Below are positions 1 through 17,046 of a stretch of DNA of 64,000 nt, in pieces. The notes beneath the pieces are model-generated. The model ran no database searches and was not told the DNA's origin. It was given only the letters and a program-made list of their open reading frames with translations. This DNA comes from Picocystis sp. L7 (taxonomy: Eukaryota > Chlorophyta > Picocystophyceae > Picocystales > Picocystaceae). Every line of letters begins with the position of its first letter. Within the stretch, counting starts at the first letter, position 1. Position numbers and translations under genes: made by a program. The stretch lies in contig QXJR01000014.1 in the NCBI GenBank assembly GCA_020975725.1, positions 496,001 through 560,000 on the forward strand, given 5' to 3'.

Positions 1-5246
<5,246 letters not shown>

Positions 5247-6440
5247 CTCCTGTGTGCTGTTGTAATGCCAGTTGCAAGATGCCTGTGTTGTTTTTTCTCT
5301 GAATAGAAAGATCACTTTGTAAAATAGCATGCAATGAAGGAGCTTGATCGATCCTGGAAATCGAATTTACCTTGCCCCTGTCTCCAATCGCTGCCTACCT
5401 GGAGCAAATTTTAATGTTATGTATGAAAGAATATGCATGAGCTAGTGAACTTGATCTGAGCCAGAAACCATTCAACATCATCCGTGCATGACATCGTTGC
5501 TTTAAGTCTAGAAGTCGATGCATGATGGTTTGCGCTTGTGCAGCAGACCATTGCAAGTTGAAAAAAGAAAATTTGAAAGTTGACACTGTCAAGTGCTGGA
5601 CCAAGTTATTCCTAGCAGCAGCACTTTTTCATCCCTCACATCGCGTGCCGAAAAACCAGAACTATCGCTCATCAATACGTTAGCGTAATCCAGGAACACT
5701 ACAATAATGAAAAGAGAAGTCAATCAATGGAAGCACTACCAATCGAATATCGATTTGAAAAGCAGAACAGTACGCTTATAGACTTTCAACGGCTGCAGTA
5801 TTTGCTTTCGAGCATGACACTCGGATTCTGAGAACAGGAAAACCAGGAAAGAGAGGTATAGTCAACCATAGAGATTCAGAAAGCATTTGGCGTCTCGTAG
5901 AAAGCCTTCATAGAAGTTGAAGGCCAAAGATTCCCACGAAACCCATGTCGAATTCAACCTTCGAACGCCACTGGCAACGGTTGGGTTTCCAATCTCGTAA
6001 CGATGCATCGTCTACTGGACGATAGCCCCCAAATTGCGCAGAGCATTTACTAAAGGCACTGAACGGCGCGAAAATTGATGGTTATAAATTTTTCGAGTTT
6101 ATCAAAAAAGAAAGCATATTCATGATCTACTCAAACTTCCCTCAAATTGGTTAGAACAATTCGCCTTTAGATTTCTCAAAGTGATAATTTACTTGCAGAG
6201 TTGCGTGGGGTTAATCGATAACACCAAGGAATGTGAAGCAAATGTCGCGGCCAAGCATTTATCATCAAAAGGAAAAAAAAACCTTGTAGGTCATTTTCTA
6301 TCATAAAAGAAAACAAAGTCAACCAAGTTCAACTAAAAAAACGAGAAGGATCAACACGTTACACAGAAACATTACGAGCTAGTAAAGATCCGTCAAAAGG
6401 ACGGTCGCACTTACACAATAAATACTTGGGGCACACCAAG
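5247..6440. other. GDH 3' flank and intergenic DNA
   Basis: AT-rich DNA without a supported gene. A TGTAA, the green-algal type polyadenylation motif, lies about 15 bases after the GDH stop. The right end, from about 6424, is probably the first few bases of the LTR of the old copia element into which the young one inserted. The last five bases of the gap are followed by the target-site copy CCTTG at 6441-6445. Confidence 0.5.
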
Positions 6441-6445
6441 CCTTG

Positions 6446-6739
6446 TGTTGAGGCTGCTCAAGCCCTGGTCCCTGGGAGGTCGAATCCCTTAAGGACCACG
6501 ACCGAGTTTCGGTCGAGTACCTTCGAGGAGTATGGGGCCCCTGTGGGTCCTCGAAGGGCGATGCCCATTCCTGCAGTGTTCGATACCGACGAGGAGGGAT
6601 CCCGGTTACTGAGAGGTCCTCTGCGGTCGATGAAGCCGCCATTGAGTGGGGATACTCACCACTCATTCTTGCATGTAATACACAACTACGAAGGTGGCAA
6701 CCCACGAACGTATCCAAAGTCAACACCCTGCTTCTTACA
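6446..6739 (+). repeat. 5' LTR of young copia element
   Basis: 294 bases, TG...CA ends, matching the LTR at 10602-10895 along its length. The primer-binding site begins at 6740. A diverged relative lies at 11920-12215. Confidence 0.95.
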
Positions 6740-6851
6740 TGGTATCGGAGCCCGTTTGAAGCAGAAGAAAACAGAAAACAAACTGAAAAACTAAACAGAA
6801 AGAAAACGCAAAAAAAAAACAAAAAAGAGAACAGAGAAAAGCAAAAACAAA

Positions 6852-9800
6852 ATGGAAGGAGTGAACTTCGAGAAACTGAACTCCGAAAACTTCCCGATAT
6901 GGAAACATCGGATGAAAGCTTTGCTGGTCACCAAGGGAGTTGGAGAAGCCATCACAAACAAAGACAGTGAACACTCCGAAAAGGCATTGGCACTCATGTG
7001 CTTGTGTGTGAGCAATGAGTATGTGGATTTGGTGGCGAACTCTGAATCTGCGCAGCATGCGTGGACGATGCTCGAGGACATGCATGCGGGTCAAACCGCC
7101 GCACGCCGTCTCACCCTGCGCAAGGAGTTAACAGGACTTACCAAGAAACCGGAGGAAAGCATGATGAGCTTCATCATGCGTGGAAAGCAGATCTGCACCA
7201 ACCTGCGCGCGATCGATGGGTCGGTGACCGACATCCATCTGATCGATGCGATCTTATCTGGCCTGCCGGAGGAATATGCCAACAAGGTAGAGATGCTGAC
7301 TACCTTGGGAGAGACAGACATGCTCAAAATTCAGAATCAGCTTCTCCAGGCAGAAAGTGCCATCACCGTGCGAGAGACATCTAGAGGCCAGGTTGCTTTC
7401 GCTACGCAGAACCGACGCCCGAAGTTTACCTGCAGCTATTGTGGCAGAAGTGGACATGGCCGCGAAAAATGCTGGTACCTGAACGGATTGCCTCCACATC
7501 TGCAGAAACAACCCAGAAACGATAGGGAGACGGATGAAAAGGTTGCACTGGTCTCTTACGCTTTGGAATGTGGAAATGCAAACTGTTTGGAAAATATCTG
7601 GATCGTGGACAGCGGCGCCACCGCTCATGTTTGCGCTCAACAAGAGATGTTTACATCTATGACACAAGAAGCATCGCCGCAGTCCATCTTGGTTGGAAAT
7701 GGAGAAGTAGTGCACGCCAAGCAATCTGGCACCGTTGCTCTTGCTGAAAACGTGGAATTGCAGAAGGTGCTGTTTTGCCCGGAACTACGGGTGAACTTAA
7801 TCTCGGTTCCAAAACTGATGGAACGTGGATGCAACGTGTACTTTGAAAATGGGGAATGTGCGATTTGGAAAGGAAAGCAGAAAGTCCTCAGTGCGGTGCA
7901 GAAAAATGGTCTTTACGTGATCTGTGGAAAAATGGAAAACGTTTTCTCAGCCACGGAGTGGCACAGAAAATTGGCTCATTTTGGCCAGATGGTAAAGCTG
8001 CACGACACCGTGGTAGGTGTACCAGACAATCTAAAGTGGAACAAAATCAGTTGTGAAACGTGCATCCAAGCCAAACAAGCCAGATCTGCCATCCCCAAAG
8101 GAAATGAAGAAAATCAAGCAAATGTTGGAGAATTGTTGCATATGGATTTGATGGGACCCATCACGCCTGCTGGAAAGAACGGAGAAAAATACATTGTCAG
8201 CATTCTGGACGAGAAGAGCAAACTGGGGGTTGCAAAACCTATTTGCAACAAATCACAAGCAGCAGCTGTCATCAAAACGGTGATTCGGCTGATGGAGAAG
8301 CAAACTGGAAATGCTGTGAAGTTTGTGCGTTCGGATCGTGGAACCGAATTTCTCAATGCAGAGTTACAAAACTTTCTGCAAGAAAACGGCATCCAGCAAC
8401 AGACGAGTGCATCATACACTCCACACCAAAATGGAAACGCAGAACGATATAACAGGACAATTCTGGAAAAAGTGCGCGCAGTGCTCTTGGATGGTGGTCT
8501 GGACAAACGTTTTTGGAACTTTGCCGTGGAATATTGTGCTCTTGTCAGAAACCGTGTGCCTTGCAAACCTCATGGCCGTACACCCTACGAAGCAGTTTTG
8601 GGTCAGAAACCGGATGTTTCCAATATGCACATATTTGGTGAAACGTGTTATGTGCTGAAGAATCCAACTGAGACAACTGGAAAAATGGATGCAAAAAGTA
8701 AGCCAGGTCATTTCGTTGGATTCGAGCCTGGAACAAAAGACACGTACCGTATTTGGTGTGGTGAAAAATTGGTACTGTCCAGAAACGTCACTTTTCTTGG
8801 TGTGGCAGAGAAACCTACAGCATCGCCAGATGACACTCAGGAAGACATAACGCCTATGCCTACCGCGTCAGAAACATTGGAACCTGTTTCGTTGGGGGAG
8901 AGGCAGAACAGTACAATTGAAAATGTGGAATTACCAGAGCACGAAACAACCGAGGGAATGGAAGATGCAGAAAACATCACCAATACGGCTGCTGAAGAAA
9001 GGCGCTACCCACTTCGTGAACGTCGTCCACCACAGCCATATTGGACTGCAAATGTTTGCTTGACCGATCCTTTGACTTTGGATGAGGCTTTAGGTAGCCC
9101 CCAGCACGATGATTGGAAACTGGCCTTGCAGGAAGAAGTATCCAGTTTGAGCGAGCAGGATGTTTTTGATGTGGTGGACCGAACGCCTCAGATGAAGACT
9201 CTGCCTTGCAAGTAAGTCTTCAAGGTAAAATACGACCAAGATGGGAACATCCAACGTTTCAAGGCTCGCCTGGTTGCCAAAGGATTCAAACAGGTTGCAG
9301 GCATTGATTTTGGTGAAACGTTTGCACCGGTGGCAAAACAAAGCACTTTACGTTTATTGTGGACCTTGGCTGCTAAACGAGACTGGGAAGTCGAAAACAT
9401 TGACATCAAAACGGCTTTCCTCAACGGTGATCTGGACGAAGAAATCTACATGGATATGCCACCTGGTTTTCAGGTGGATGGCAAAGTTTGGAAATTGAAA
9501 AAGACCCTGTATGGTCTTAAACAAGCCCCACGTGCCTGGCACATCAAACTCACGGATGTTTTGGAAAAGCTTGGATTCAGATGCTCCACTGCAGATCCGG
9601 GCTTATACGTGGGTGAAGACATGTTGCTGATGGTCTACGTGGATGACCTGTTGCTTTGTGGAAATGGCAGATCAAAAGTGGAAAATGTCAAGCAATCCTT
9701 GCTGACCACCTTTGAAGGCAGAGACCTTGGGCCCACGGATCACTTTCTGGGAATTAAAATGGAACGTGACCGAACTGGAAAAACGGTCTTTCTCAGTCAA

Positions 9801-10607
9801 GAGACCTACGTGAACAACGTGCTGGAAAGGTTCAGAATGGCAGATTGTTACAGTGTTTCTACGCCATTGGAACCTGGAACAAAATGGACCTCAGATGCAA
9901 CAGCCACAGAATCCAACTTTCCATATCAGGAATTGGTTGGGTGTCTCATGTACCTTGCAGTGTCCACAAGACCAGACATAGCTTATGTGACCAATCGTCT
10001 GGCCCGCTATGTCTCTGCACCAACCAGCAATCACGTGGCCGTGGCCAAGAGGGTCCTGAAATACCTGAATGGCACAAAGGCAGTTGGTATCTTGCTGGGT
10101 GACAGCTCCCCAAGTTTGCTGGAAGGCTATTGTGATGCCAATTACGGAGGCTGTGAAGAAACCAGACGTAGCACAACTGGCTACGTGTTCACTTTGCACG
10201 GCAGTTTGGTTTCCTGGCAGACGAAATTGCAGAAAACAGTTGCCGTGTCCACGACGGAGGCCGAGTATATGGCTGCTGCTTCTGCAGCAAAAGAAGCGTT
10301 GTACCTGAGAAAGGTGTTGAATGATATTGGATTTGGGGCCCAATGCATCACCATTCATTGTGACAATCAAGGTGCTGTGAATTTGACGAAGAACGCTCTG
10401 ACGGTGTCCCGTACGAAACACGTCGACATCGCCCATCATTTTGTGCGGAACCGCGTGAGTCGGGGAGAGCTGAAATTCCAGTACATCAGCACAAATGATC
10501 AGCTGGCCGATTTCCTGACCAAGGCCCTGGGGCCCACCAAGTTGCAAGCTGCATTGAAGACATTGGGCTTGTTGGAATACCAGGCCATGAGCAGGGGAGA
10601 GTGTTGA
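6852..10607 (+). pseudogene. copia gag-pol coding region
   Basis: Coding body of the young copia element. Domains in order: a gag region with a CCHC zinc knuckle near 7430; an aspartic protease DSG motif near 7605; an integrase with HHCC zinc binding near 7960-8070 and a DDE core to about 8600; reverse transcriptase with YVDD near 9640; RNase H to the end, overlapping the first bases of the 3' LTR. The integrase-before-RT order is diagnostic of Ty1/copia. The region carries about one break. The related decayed element to its right has the same domain types. Confidence 0.9.
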
Positions 10608-10895
10608 GGCTGCTCAAGCCCTGGTCCCTGGGAGGTCGAATCCCTTAAGGACCACGACCGAGTTTCGGTCGAGTACCTTCGAGGAGTATGGGGCCCCTGT
10701 GGGTCCTCGAAGGGCGATGCCCATTCCTGCAGTGTTCGATACCGACGAGGAGGGATCCCGGTTACTGAGAGGTCCTCTGCGGTCGATGAAGCCGCCATTG
10801 AGTGGGGATACTCACCACTCATTCTTGCATGTAATACACAACTACGAAGGTGGCAACCCACGAACGTATCCAAAGTCAACACCCTGCTTCTTACA
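10602..10895 (+). repeat. 3' LTR of young copia element
   Basis: 294 bases, indistinguishable by eye from the 5' LTR at 6446-6739. It is followed by the second copy of the CCTTG target duplication. Confidence 0.95.
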
Positions 10896-10900
10896 CCTTG

Positions 10901-12995
10901 GTCCCTTGGACAACGAGTCCTGCAGAATCACGACCAAGGATTGATCATGCCCTTCGAGGAGAGTCGGGGTCATGGCTGTCCTTCACTGACAATATCCAAA
11001 CCAACAACGAGTGATACCGACGTATAACCACCCCGTTTTATCTAAAGTGCATACACAGTCGATGAAGTCGGCAATTGCTGATGAGGATTCTCACAACTTA
11101 ATCTCTAGGCATTCGACACAAGAAAGAAGTCAACGACCGAGGAATGCGTGGACAGATCACACCTTCCCATATCACGGTTTCGGAGCATTTCCAAGCAAAA
11201 CAAAGGACATACTTGCAAGAAGAAGAACGCTAGAAATGCAAGAAAAGAAGCCTACAAATTGAAAAATTGAAAAGCTGAAAATGGAAGGTAAAGGTTATTT
11301 TGAAAAATCATCCCAAATAATCTATCGATATAAAATATCGCTCCAAAGCCCTTCTTGTTCCCAAAGGAACCGCAAAGGCCATTAGCATCAGGAACAGCCA
11401 ACACTCGCAACAAACTCTTGCCCTTACCTGCTTTTATATAAATTATGAGTAGGTGTATTAGTCCTAGTTCAGAATATGCTAACGTCAAGTGGATGTTACT
11501 ATTGGAAATTTTGCAGGCTACACCGCAACGTAGTGTGATGGTGCTTACTCAATCACCATATGATGCAACCGAATCAGTGGAAAACATGTTTGCATTCGTT
11601 ATGCTTGGAGTGCATAGCTGCACGAGCGTACGTACGATCGATTACCCGGTGAAAAATATGCATCTACTCGAAGTATTTTTGTCCACTTTACCAATAAAAC
11701 ATGCAAACTAGATGATCCTGACCAATTCGGGAAACACAAGCATGGTGATGATTCATAATTAATAGCTAAAGGAGAAAGGGACAAACATCTGAGAGAAACT
11801 CCTAGAGATATGTGTCATTCGCCTATCACATTTCGTGCCGAAAGATTTGTGGCCCTTTCGTATCAGAAATGAGCATGCTTGTGAAAAACTGCTGGTATCT
11901 CTATTGCTTTCGTACATGTTGTTGAGGCTACTCAAGGCCTGGTCCCTGGGAGGTCGAGTCCCTTAGGGACCACGACCGAGTTTCGGTCTAGTACCTTCGA
12001 GGAGTATGGACCCCCCTGGGGGTCCTCGAAGCGCGATGCCCATTCCTGCAGTGAACGAGACCGACGAGGAGGGATCCCGGTTTACTGAGAGGTCCTCTGC
12101 GGTCGATGACGCCGCCATTGAGTGAGGATACTCACCACTCATTCTTGCATGTAATACACAACTACGAAGGTGGCAACCCACGAACGTATCCAAAGTCAAC
12201 ATCCTGCTTCTTATACAATCGTTACTAAATATGGCAGGCTAGCGTAATAGGAGTGCCGGAGGTTGTGAAGAAACGACGGGTTCAACTGGCTACTTGTCCA
12301 CTTAGCATGGTGGTTCGACTTCTTGGCAGACAATATTGTGCAGCCACTACCCGGTTCAACGAAAGAGGTCGGGTACGTGTATACTGCTGTAGTTGCTGAT
12401 GAAGCTTTAATCCAAGGAAAAAGTCATCCATCGATGAATTCGGAACACGGTATGTCACTACACATCTTGGCATTCAAGGTGCAACAGATTCGGTGAAGAA
12501 TGCTCTGTTTGTCTCTTGCACACATCACCTCGATTTTGCACATCATTCTTTCTGGAATCGCACAGATGGTTGAAAGATCAATTTCTAGTTCACCAACACT
12601 CTTCATCTACTTCACATTTTCTATACCTAGGTGCCAAGACCAATTTAACTATACGGTATGTGTAGGACACGGTGCCTCTCTGCAAACCAAGCCATGAGCA
12701 GGGGGGAGTGCTGAGTTTCCCCAAACTCTGGTGCCTTGATCAACGAGTCCTGCAGAACAGCGACCGACGATTTTTTGCGTCCTTCGAGGAGAGCCGGGGT
12801 CATGGCTGTCACGCAACGAAGATATCCCGACCAACGATGAGTGACACCGACGTGCAACCACCCCGTCCTGCTGAGAGTGCTTATACAGTCTATGAAGCTG
12901 CCCACTGCTAATGAGTATTTTCAACACTCATCCTTTAAGCATTCAACATAAGGAGGGAGATGGCAACTAAGAAACGCGTGGACAGATCATACCGT
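10901..12995 (+). mobile_element. Old, decayed copia-type element
   Basis: Two diverged copies of another LTR flank this stretch: about 10901-11165 and 12712-12995. They share the segments ACGAGTCCTGCAGAA, GGTCATGGCTGTC and GTGGACAGATCA. Between them are a gag-like remnant (about 11280-11520) and an RNase-H-like remnant (about 12250-12700) resembling the young element's coding region. Most of the interior is missing. The left LTR is interrupted by the young element, so its first bases lie just before 6441. Many breaks; old by LTR divergence. Confidence 0.75.
11920..12215 (+). repeat. Solo LTR of the young copia family
   Basis: About 296 bases closely matching the 294-base LTRs of the young element, with scattered differences. 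There is no second LTR and no coding body beside it. It lies inside the remains of the old element. No clean target duplication is visible, so either the ends have eroded or it arose by LTR recombination long ago. Confidence 0.85.
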
Positions 12996-14173
12996 ACAAA
13001 TACTGAAACTGTGAATTGATTACGACCAGCATCGGCCTCCGATGAAACAGCTCTTAGACGTTCTGAACAACGTTTCGAATGACGTTCGAATGCAAACATA
13101 GTGGACGTGCCCAAACAAGTGCAAAAGAATCCCAAGAGGTAATGCTGCGGCATGGCTTCGTGAACAGTCCAATTTTGAGCTTCCCATGCAGATTGGAAAT
13201 GCATGTTGCTTGTTTCCTCCATGTACTTCGCAAGATCACCGCATCTTTTCGATGCCTTTTCCCATGCACAGCGTACCCCGAACGTCTTCCATGCATCTTC
13301 GTTGACCATGTCAAACTCTTGTGTGCTCGATGCTTGTTATTCAAATTTCCATAACACTTCGCTGTGGTGTTCATTTGTCCATGGCGCGTGGACTTGGGGA
13401 TCTTTATCAGGAGCAAATGGGGTTCCAATCGGACTTTGCTCTTTGTGTTTGCTAGAGGAACTTCCGAATCCACCTCTCGCAATAAAATCGGGGTCGTCTT
13501 TACGTTGCGCAACACGACGAATAAGGTCTTCGATTGGCTTATTCGCGGTCTTACCTTTCGAAGGAACGTTTCGTGCGATCCTTGCATTTATTTCCAAGCA
13601 CATCTTATGCACTTTCTCCAAGCTACGGTGACGAAGGCAAGAATCTACGGTCCGAAGGGTTCTGGATTCGGGTCGATGTTTTCTCCGTCCGACGGACTTC
13701 ATTCTTCGCCAATGCCTGTCGTTGCCTTTCTCTTGTGCGTTGATAATTCTCCGGACCACGGTTTTGAACGCAAACGGGAGTATCCGTGCATCGTCGTATG
13801 GGACGGAGGGTGTTTTTTGGTTTCTTCGTCCCTTGAATGAACGCGTTTGGTTGCGCGTGGCATCGGACGCGTCTTCTAGCGCGGTTCTTGTGGGAAACGT
13901 CCTCGTAGACCTGCGGAGTGGGGAGGTCAAGAACCCATCCCGTTCTCCCACCTTGTCGGGTTGGTTGGACGGTGCATGGGAGGTGTTGCGATGGATTTCG
14001 GTGATGCATTCCCCCGTCCGTCCTCCTCGCCTTCCTCCCCCCTCCCCGCTTGGGAATGGATCCCCTCCCTCAAGAGAAGGGGGAATCATAAGAAGGGAGG
14101 GGAAACCCCACGAACCGTTTCCCTTGGTTTCGTTCCCACCTGCAAACCGGTTCGAAGTCGCGCTTCGTCGCAC
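12935..14173 (-). pseudogene. Possible decayed gene, function unknown
   Basis: The minus strand is open from about 14173 to 13337, and a second frame continues to about 12935. The second part contains a tryptophan- and basic-rich stretch (WEKASKRCGDLAKYMEE) that loosely recalls Myb/SANT-like DNA-binding regions of transposase-associated proteins. No single frame joins the parts and no splice sites of this genome's usual type were found. It may be a decayed transposon gene or chance coding. The right part (14045-14190) holds palindromes upstream of the next gene. Confidence 0.2.
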
Positions 14174-14190
14174 TCGAACGGTTCCCGCTC
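14045..14190. repeat. Palindromic segment upstream of RMD1
   Basis: Two inverted repeats. TCCCTCCCT-type arms lie near 14060 and 14093. AACCGGTTCGA (14145-14155) faces TCGAACGGTT (14174-14183). Both resemble the hairpins found at four other gene starts in this window. Confidence 0.5.
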
Positions 14191-14340
14191 GACGCCAATT
14201 CGATTGGGCGGGTCGTGAAGCCGATCCGGACGCTTAAGGCGACACGTCGACGGGTCGTCGGAAGAGCACGAGCACGAGCGTGGAGGAAACCAGGGAGTGC
14301 AGCCACGTCGTGGATCCCGGTCCGGAAACCATCGCGAAGG

Positions 14341-15602
14341 ATGGAGGCAGGAGATTCGAGCAAGGACACGCTGAGGACCAGGTTGCTGGGAAGAAATCCA
14401 ACGCCCACTGTGCCGAAACCCAGCAGCAAAGCCAACGCAGACGCCACGAAGATGCAGATGAAGCTGCCCGTGCCAAAGAGGATCAAAGAGAAGAGCAAAG
14501 TCATGCCTTTGCCACTCTCCAAAGAGGAACCCGGCACCACCATCGATGCACTCAACCTCGAAATCCCGCAGGACAGGGAGATCGACCTCGACATTTCTAC
14601 CGGTACGATCCGCATCTATTGTACGGCGGAGAAACTGGACCGTTCCGTCCTGGTAGAAATCATCGCCAAGCGATGCGGAGACGACATGAAGTGGTATGAA
14701 GACGAAGTGCTGTACACCAAGTATAGGAAGAACGTCCTGGACTCCCCCAAAGGATCGGTCTTCTTCTTTGATTACGGGGTCATGGTTACGTGGGGTCTCG
14801 ATGTCGAGGATGACAAGGACTTGAGGAAAAACGTGCTCAAGCCATCGGAAGTCGAAAGTTTGCCAGCGGCCCTGGTGGAGGAGGATGAATTCTCGTTTAT
14901 CTATACATTCAAAGAAAAGGTGCGGCGAACGATGCACGTCTGGTCGCGAGACAGCAGGACCGTGCCCGGTCCGTAACCTGCATCCGTATCAGCATACGAT
15001 GCTTTTCGCAAAGGCCCCAGGCAACGACTGACGTTCCCCTGTTTCTTCTTTCCTTGAAGCCATGCATCGTCAACGACACAATCATGCTTCATCCCAACCC
15101 AAAAGAAGAGGTGGAAACTCAGATAGCCGTTTCCCATGCTTTAGCCCAGTCCACGAAACTGGCGGTTTTTGAAGACCGCCTGTCCATCACCGTCGATGGG
15201 ATCATTCACATCCCGGAGGAGCTCGCCGCCAAGGGGACAGTGGCGATGACGGGCAAAGATATTGCGATGCTTTCTGGGAAGCTGTTCCTGCAGAGGAGCG
15301 CGGTGAACCTTCTGTCTTCTGTGCTGGACACTCCGGATTTCTTCTGGGATGCAGACGATCATTTGCAGGTTCTGTACAAGTGCACCTACGAATACTTGGA
15401 AATAGAACCCAGGACGGAAGTCCTGAATTCCCGGTTTTCGGTGATGCATGATCTGCTAGACATGCTGCGAGATTACGAGCACAACGCCCACAGTTCTCGG
15501 CTGGAATGGATCGTCATATGGCTCATCATGGTGGAAGTTCTGGTGAGTTTCATCGAAGGGGGCATGGCCCTGTTCTGGAGCACCGAGGCGGACCACTTCT
15601 GA
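14341..15602 (+). CDS. RMD1: RMD1/DUF155 family protein (mitochondrial-type)
   Basis: Exons 14341-14919 and 15060-15602 give 373 residues. The DUF155 core begins near residue 75. The exon junction joins FSFIYTFKEK to PCIVNDTIML, as in family members, and AVSHALAQS follows. The C-terminus has the characteristic membrane segment WIVIWLIMVEVLVSF. Yeast RMD1/RMD8 and human RMND1 belong here; RMND1 acts in mitochondrial translation. The 140-base intron starts GTGCGG, ends TTGAAG and contains CTGAC. The start is the first ATG in frame; an upstream exon cannot be excluded. Location in mitochondria is inference from the family. Confidence 0.85.
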
Positions 15603-15942
15603 GACGATGGTTGGGTAACCGAACGAGGACGTTTGGCGTTTGGTGCTTCCAATCCCCCCTTCGTACGACCGCGATGGCGCTCTTCTCCTGCCTCGATGCC
15701 CAACGATTTGCATTCTTTCGTACGACACGAGGAGGGTGTGCTTCGTCCTCCATTCCCGTTCGGCGGTATCCCTCGTCCGTCCTTACGTTCGTGTTCCCAA
15801 GGCGGTGGCCAAGCCACACAACCGACGCGTTTCGCGTTACCCACGGACTCGATACGTGCACGTCGCGAGTGCCCACGCGTGCGCGATCGGCTCCGAAGAC
15901 GGGACCAAGCGCCTCCGTGCGTTCGTGGGATCGATCCTTGGG

Positions 15943-17046
15943 ATGGAGTTGGGCTCGTGTGTGCCGTATGTGGCTCCGAAATGGACGGAAACGATCACGA
16001 AACGTCCTTCCAAGCGTTGCAAGCTCGGCCTGCTGCCCACACCCATCCACAAGTGGCACGTTCCTGGCCTGCCGGATGGAACGGAGCTTTGGATCAAAAG
16101 AGACGATTTGACGGGAATGCAGCTCTCTGGGAACAAAATCAGGAAGCTGGAGTTCCTCCTGGCGGATGCCTTGGACAAGGGATGCGATTGTGTGGTCACC
16201 ATCGGCGGCATACAGTCCAACCACTGCCGTGCGACCGCCGTGGCAGCGAGGTACGTGGGCATGGAGTCACATCTCATCCTGAGGAACAACAAGGTGATGG
16301 CCGAACAGGATCCTGGATTGGTTGGAAATCTGATGGTGGAACGATTGGTGGGCGCTCACATCTACCAAGTCACCAAGCAAGAGTACCAGCAGCACGGAAG
16401 TGTGGCACTGCTGCGACATCTGACGCATGAGCTGTCCATCCAGGGGAGGAAGCCTTATCCAATCGTCGTGGGCGGCTCCGATTCCCTCGGTACGTGGGGA
16501 TACATCCAAATGATACAGGAACTCAAAGAACAGATGTCCGACGGACAAGGCCCCACTGAGCTGGACGATATCGTCATGGCGTGTGGCAGTGGGGGTACAA
16601 CTGCCGGCATTGCGCTCGGTGCCCATTTGAGCGGCTTGAATGCCAAAGTACACGCGTACGGCGTCTGCGACAGCCCCGCCTACTTTTACGAGTACATCGA
16701 TACGCTATATGGCGGCCTTGGGATGGCGGACCGGATCGATGCGAGGAACCTGCTCAGAGTGGCGGACGCAAAGGGAGGGGGATACGCGATCAGCAGGAAC
16801 GAAGAATTAGACTGCGTATTGGAAACTGCACGTAGCACTGGGATTATTATGGATCCTGTGTATACGGGCAAAGCACTGACGGGTCTCTTACGTGACATGA
16901 AAGCGCGTCCGGAACTTTGGGAAGGAAGGAAGGTTCTGTTCGTTCACACCGGTGGCCTTCTTGGTATGTACGACAAGGAGGTCCAATTGCAACCGTTGGT
17001 AGAAGATCTTGGGCATGCTTTCCGTATGGATGTGAGCAGCATGTGA
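15943..17046 (+). CDS. DCD: D-cysteine desulfhydrase / ACC deaminase-like PLP enzyme
   Basis: A single exon of 367 residues in the fold-type II PLP family. The segment KRDDLTGMQLSGNKIRKLEF carries the PLP lysine, followed by ITIGGIQSNHCRATA-like sequence (VTIGGIQSNHCRATAVAAR) and the glycine-rich phosphate site ACGSGGTTAG. Plant D-cysteine desulfhydrases and bacterial ACC deaminases share these motifs. D-Cys desulfhydrase (pyruvate, sulfide and ammonia from D-cysteine) fits the plant-like sequence better; substrate choice is inference. The start is the first ATG in frame. The open frame extends 101 codons further upstream without an ATG, so a targeting exon could be missing. Confidence 0.88.
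   Translation: MELGSCVPYVAPKWTETITKRPSKRCKLGLLPTPIHKWHVPGLPDGTELWIKRDDLTGMQLSGNKIRKLEFLLADALDKGCDCVVTIGGIQSNHCRATAVAARYVGMESHLILRNNKVMAEQDPGLVGNLMVERLVGAHIYQVTKQEYQQHGSVALLRHLTHELSIQGRKPYPIVVGGSDSLGTWGYIQMIQELKEQMSDGQGPTELDDIVMACGSGGTTAGIALGAHLSGLNAKVHAYGVCDSPAYFYEYIDTLYGGLGMADRIDARNLLRVADAKGGGYAISRNEELDCVLETARSTGIIMDPVYTGKALTGLLRDMKARPELWEGRKVLFVHTGGLLGMYDKEVQLQPLVEDLGHAFRMDVSSM

Larger units (their letters stand above)
6446..10895 (+). mobile_element. Ty1/copia LTR retrotransposon, young copy
   Basis: A 4.45-kb element with 294-base LTRs (6446-6739 and 10602-10895) that I read as identical, both starting TGTTGAGG and ending TTACA. It is flanked by the 5-base target duplication CCTTG (6441-6445 and 10896-10900). 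Directly after the 5' LTR is a primer-binding site starting TGGTATCGGAGC, of the initiator-methionine-tRNA type common in copia. A purine-rich tract precedes the 3' LTR. The coding body has the copia order gag, protease, integrase, reverse transcriptase, RNase H. Identical LTRs indicate a very recent insertion. The coding region reads as carrying about one break, so this copy is treated as a recent fossil. Confidence 0.95.

Noticed and set aside
15640-15942. 101-codon upstream extension of the D-cysteine desulfhydrase
   Set aside because: It contains no ATG and no conserved sequence.
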